Shown piece after piece: positions 39,345 through 44,374 of a DNA stretch of 44,374 nt (position 1 is its first letter; the number at the start of each line of letters is the position of its first letter). Under the pieces are notes generated by a model, which had not been told where the DNA came from, ran no database searches, and worked only from the letters and a program-made list of their open reading frames with translations. A program made the translations under genes and the position numbers. The stretch comes from Anaeromyxobacter terrae (GTDB lineage: Bacteria > Myxococcota > Myxococcia > Myxococcales > Anaeromyxobacteraceae). Where the stretch lies: contig NZ_JALCYY010000045.1 of assembly GCF_022690685.1 (NCBI RefSeq), forward strand, positions 1 to 44,374, read 5' to 3'.

Positions 39345-39362
39345 GAGCCCCGCGCGGGGCTC
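39345..39362. promoter_or_regulatory. Perfect 18-base palindrome between the S9 peptidase and clpS genes
   Basis: The 18 bases 39345-39362 (GAGCCCCGC and its exact complement) form a spacer-less palindrome. It lies 111 bases upstream of both divergent genes, almost midway, so it could be an operator for a dimeric regulator. A structural hairpin is unlikely because no loop is available without breaking the centre. Confidence 0.35.
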
Positions 39363-39460
39363 GAGGACGCCCTCCGGCCGATCGCGGACACCGGGCGCAC
39401 GTGCGGCCGCGCGCGAGCCGCCGCGCGCGCCCGGCCTGCGCGGCGAGGAGGCCGTACGCT

Positions 39461-39466
39461 TACAAT
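39461..39466 (+). promoter_or_regulatory. Candidate -10 box eight bases before the clpS start
   Basis: TACAAT matches five of six consensus bases and lies eight bases before the clpS ATG, so transcription from it would give a nearly leaderless message. No good -35 is visible 16-18 bases upstream, and GAGG in the intervening GTGAGGCC could instead be a ribosome site. Confidence 0.3.
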
Positions 39467-39474
39467 GTGAGGCC

Positions 39475-39801
39475 ATGGCAGAGCGGTCCCGCCCCGGGGG
39501 CGACACGGACGTCGTCGTCCCCCGGACGAAGGCGGAGAAGGAGACGAAGCGGCCGTCGCTGTACCGGGTGCTGCTGCACAACGACGACTACACCACGCAG
39601 GAGTTCGTGGACTGGGTCCTCGTGACGGTCTTCCACCACGATCCCGAGAGCGCTCACCGCATCATGCTGAACGTTCACATGCACGGAGTCGGCGTGGCCG
39701 GTATCTATCCCTTCGAGATCGCGGAGACGAAGGCGGAGAAGACGATGGAGCTCGCGCGCGAGGCGGACTACCCGCTCCTCGTGACGGTCGAGCCGGAGTA
39801 G
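39475..39801 (+). CDS. clpS: ATP-dependent Clp protease adaptor ClpS
   Basis: The 108-residue product is the N-degron adaptor: it binds proteins with N-terminal Leu, Phe, Trp or Tyr and hands them to ClpA. The N-terminal 27 residues are a flexible extension. The binding pocket is built by HNDDYT (Asn36, Asp37, Asp38) and the His in NVHMHG (His68). The position equivalent to the E. coli gatekeeper Met40 is Gln42 here. The C-terminal half has the family pattern AGIYPFEIAETKAEK. It is ten bases upstream of clpA and clearly in one operon with it; aat of the same pathway is nearby. Confidence 0.95.
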   Translation: MAERSRPGGDTDVVVPRTKAEKETKRPSLYRVLLHNDDYTTQEFVDWVLVTVFHHDPESAHRIMLNVHMHGVGVAGIYPFEIAETKAEKTMELAREADYPLLVTVEPE

Positions 39802-39811
39802 CGGAGCAGGC

Positions 39812-42100
<2,289 letters not shown>

Positions 42101-42125
42101 GCCGACGACGGCCCTGAGGTGAGGC

Positions 42126-43988
42126 TCAGGCGGCGGCGCGACCGTGCGGCGGCAGGGCCGCGGGCTCGCCCGCCGTACCCAGCCGGAAGAACGCGATCGC
42201 CGCCTGCAGCTCGTCGGCGCGGCGCTCCAGGTCGTGCGCGGTGGCCTCGATCTCCTGGGCGGCGCCCGCGGTGTGCTGGACGCCGGAGCTGAGCCCCTGC
42301 ACCGCGCCGCTGATCTGCGCCGCGCCCGTGGCGAGCGCGCGGGTGGCGGACGCCATGTCGCGGACCTGCCCGGCGCTCTGGCGGATGTCGGCCACGAGGG
42401 CGCCGAGCACCGCGCCCGCCCGCTCCGCCACCGCCACCGTCGAGTCCGAGAGCTCGCCGATCTCCTGCGCCGCGCCGCGGCTCCGCTCGGCGAGCGAGCG
42501 CACCTCTGCGGCCACGACCGCGAACCCCTTGCCGTGCTCGCCGGCGCGGGCGGCCTCGATGGCGGCGTTCAGCGCGAGGAGGTTCGTCTGGTAGGCGATC
42601 TCCTCGACGATCCCGGTCTTCTCGGCGATCCGGCGCATGGCGGCCACGGCCTCGGCGACGGCGCGGCCGCCCTCCTCCGCGGACGTCGCCGACGCGAGCG
42701 CCGAGCGCTCCGCCGCGTCGGCGTCCCGCGCGGTGGCGGTGATCGTCGCCGAGATCTCCTCGACGGACGCCGCCGCCTCCTCCGCCGCGGCGGCCTGCTC
42801 GGAGGTGGTCCGGGAGATGAGCTCGGCGCCGCCGCGCAGCTTGTCGCTGCCCGTCGCCACTCCGTGCGCGGCGTCGCGGACCTGGCCGACGGCGCCCCGC
42901 AGCTGGCCGACCGTGTCGCGCATGGCCGCGAGCACCTGCCCCGCCTCGTCGAGGGCGCGCGCCTCGATCTGGATCGTGAGGTCGCCCTCGGCCATCCGGG
43001 CGGACGCGGCGACCGCCTCGCGCAGCGCGAAGAGGCTGCGGCGCAGCGCCCCGTACAGCAGCGCCCCGGCGACCGCCATCATCGCGGCGAACAGGGCGAT
43101 CGTGGTCCAGCCGTCGCGCACCGACGCGGCGTGGAGCGCGGTCGCGTCGCGGAAGAAGAAGAGGACGCCGGCGACCTCGCCCTCCGCGTCCCGGAGCGGG
43201 CCGATCCCGGCGACGTACCACGCGTCGCCACGCTGGAAGAGCCGCGCGACGGGGGCCTCGAGCCCTCCGGCGAGGCCGACCGCCGCGCCGAGCTCGCGCG
43301 CGAGCGCGCGGTCGGTCGCCTCGAGCAGCTGGAACTCGCCGACGACCTCCTTCGTCGCCTCGGCCCCCTTGGCGCGCAGGTAGTCCGAGCGCAGGAACAG
43401 CGCGGCCTCCTCGCCGGTGACCTGCTTGGTCTGCGCGAAGAGGTGATCGATCTCCTCGGCGACCTCGAGGAAGCCGATCTGCGCGCCGCCGAGCGACACC
43501 GGCCGGACGCTCCGCAGCGAGAAGAAGTTCTTGCCGAGCTCGATGCCGTGAGCGTTCTTGCCCGTCCTCGCCGCCGCGCGGAAGGTCGCGCGCGTGAGGA
43601 CGTCGTCCCGCTGCTCCGGCTTGTGGGCGCGCAGGAACACGCGCCCGTCCGGCTCGATGAAGTACATGTGCGTGATCGCGTTCGTCGCCTTCAGCTCCGC
43701 GAAGAGCGGCGCCGCCGCGGCGAGGAGCGCCTCGCGGTCGCGGCTGGCGAACGGCGCGAGGACGCGCTCCTGGCGAGAGAGCACGGTGAGCGCGCGCGAC
43801 AGCCCCTCCGCGTCGGCCGAGACCGCTGCGTCGAACGCCGCCACGTCGGCGAGCATCTCGCCGGACGCGGCGTCGAGGAGCTGGCGCTCGCGCGCCGAGC
43901 GCGTGACGTAGGCCGCGAGCACGATGGTCAGCGAGAGCACCGCCGCGAGCGAGACGAGGAACCTGTTCCTGAGAGAAGCGGTGCGCAC
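42126..43988 (-). CDS. Methyl-accepting chemotaxis protein with dCache-like sensor
   Basis: The 620-residue product has one transmembrane segment near the start (about 10-28), a periplasmic sensor (about 30-292), a second transmembrane segment (about 294-314), a HAMP domain (about 315-367) and a signalling coiled coil whose tip has [20 protein letters not shown] and [18 protein letters not shown] (in part). The sensor contains [16 protein letters not shown], which resembles dCache_3 double-sensor domains; the ligand is unknown. It should signal through CheA/CheW to motility. There is no C-terminal CheR-binding pentapeptide (it ends GRAAA). GTG at 43988 is supported by GGAGGT eight bases upstream. 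No che genes are adjacent. Confidence 0.93.
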   Translation of the reverse strand: MRTASLRNRFLVSLAAVLSLTIVLAAYVTRSARERQLLDAASGEMLADVAAFDAAVSADAEGLSRALTVLSRQERVLAPFASRDREALLAAAAPLFAELKATNAITHMYFIEPDGRVFLRAHKPEQRDDVLTRATFRAAARTGKNAHGIELGKNFFSLRSVRPVSLGGAQIGFLEVAEEIDHLFAQTKQVTGEEAALFLRSDYLRAKGAEATKEVVGEFQLLEATDRALARELGAAVGLAGGLEAPVARLFQRGDAWYVAGIGPLRDAEGEVAGVLFFFRDATALHAASVRDGWTTIALFAAMMAVAGALLYGALRRSLFALREAVAASARMAEGDLTIQIEARALDEAGQVLAAMRDTVGQLRGAVGQVRDAAHGVATGSDKLRGGAELISRTTSEQAAAAEEAAASVEEISATITATARDADAAERSALASATSAEEGGRAVAEAVAAMRRIAEKTGIVEEIAYQTNLLALNAAIEAARAGEHGKGFAVVAAEVRSLAERSRGAAQEIGELSDSTVAVAERAGAVLGALVADIRQSAGQVRDMASATRALATGAAQISGAVQGLSSGVQHTAGAAQEIEATAHDLERRADELQAAIAFFRLGTAGEPAALPPHGRAAA

Positions 43989-44374
<386 letters not shown>

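Overview
The window is very GC-rich (roughly 70% or more by eye). Its gene content fits a myxobacterium of the Anaeromyxobacter type: an alternative complex III plus caa3 oxidase cluster, an NtrC-like AAA+ regulator, a large MCP, an ECF sigma factor and an N-degron protease set. The genus is an inference; no rRNA, tRNA, CRISPR, transposase or phage gene was seen.

Layout: 1-1457 has a small lipoprotein gene, a strong terminator, a palindromic REP-like element and two GACCYC hexamer tracts. 1458-5626 has a di-heme cytochrome c, a secreted metallophosphoesterase, a DMT-family exporter and a secreted Cys-rich protein of unknown function. 5627-6281 holds no convincing gene. 6282-12438 is glutamate synthase (gltB then gltD on the minus strand) with a REP-like element filling the gap between them. 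12900-15047 has a membrane protein with an anti-sigma-K-like C-terminus and a response regulator whose sigma54-contact loop is altered. 15311-21884 has a macrodomain protein, then a minus-strand three-gene group (TPP enzyme, mandelate-racemase-like enzyme, FAD/Fe-S dehydrogenase).

22228-34607 is the core: twelve minus-strand genes encoding alternative complex III (actABCDEF), a His-rich membrane protein, a Sco copper chaperone and a caa3 oxidase (subunits II, I, III, IV). Six junctions are 4-base ATGA overlaps, so the set looks like one translationally coupled transcript for a quinol-to-oxygen chain. A divergent gene at 34900 encodes an ECF sigma factor with a zinc-finger anti-sigma domain fused to its C-terminus, a candidate regulator of the cluster.

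35860-42100 has a P/Q-rich exported protein, aat, an S9 peptidase on the opposite strand, then clpS and clpA. Together aat, clpS and clpA cover the bacterial Leu/N-degron pathway except ClpP. 42126-43988 is a chemoreceptor. The window ends in at least 37 tandem GACCCC units (GGGGTC on the minus strand), a dense G-quadruplex-forming array that runs off the edge.

The most unusual items are the G-quadruplex hexamer array, the sigma/anti-sigma fusion beside the respiratory cluster, the AAA+ regulator lacking GAFTGA, and the His-rich protein beside Sco. Function calls come from reading motifs, without database searches.
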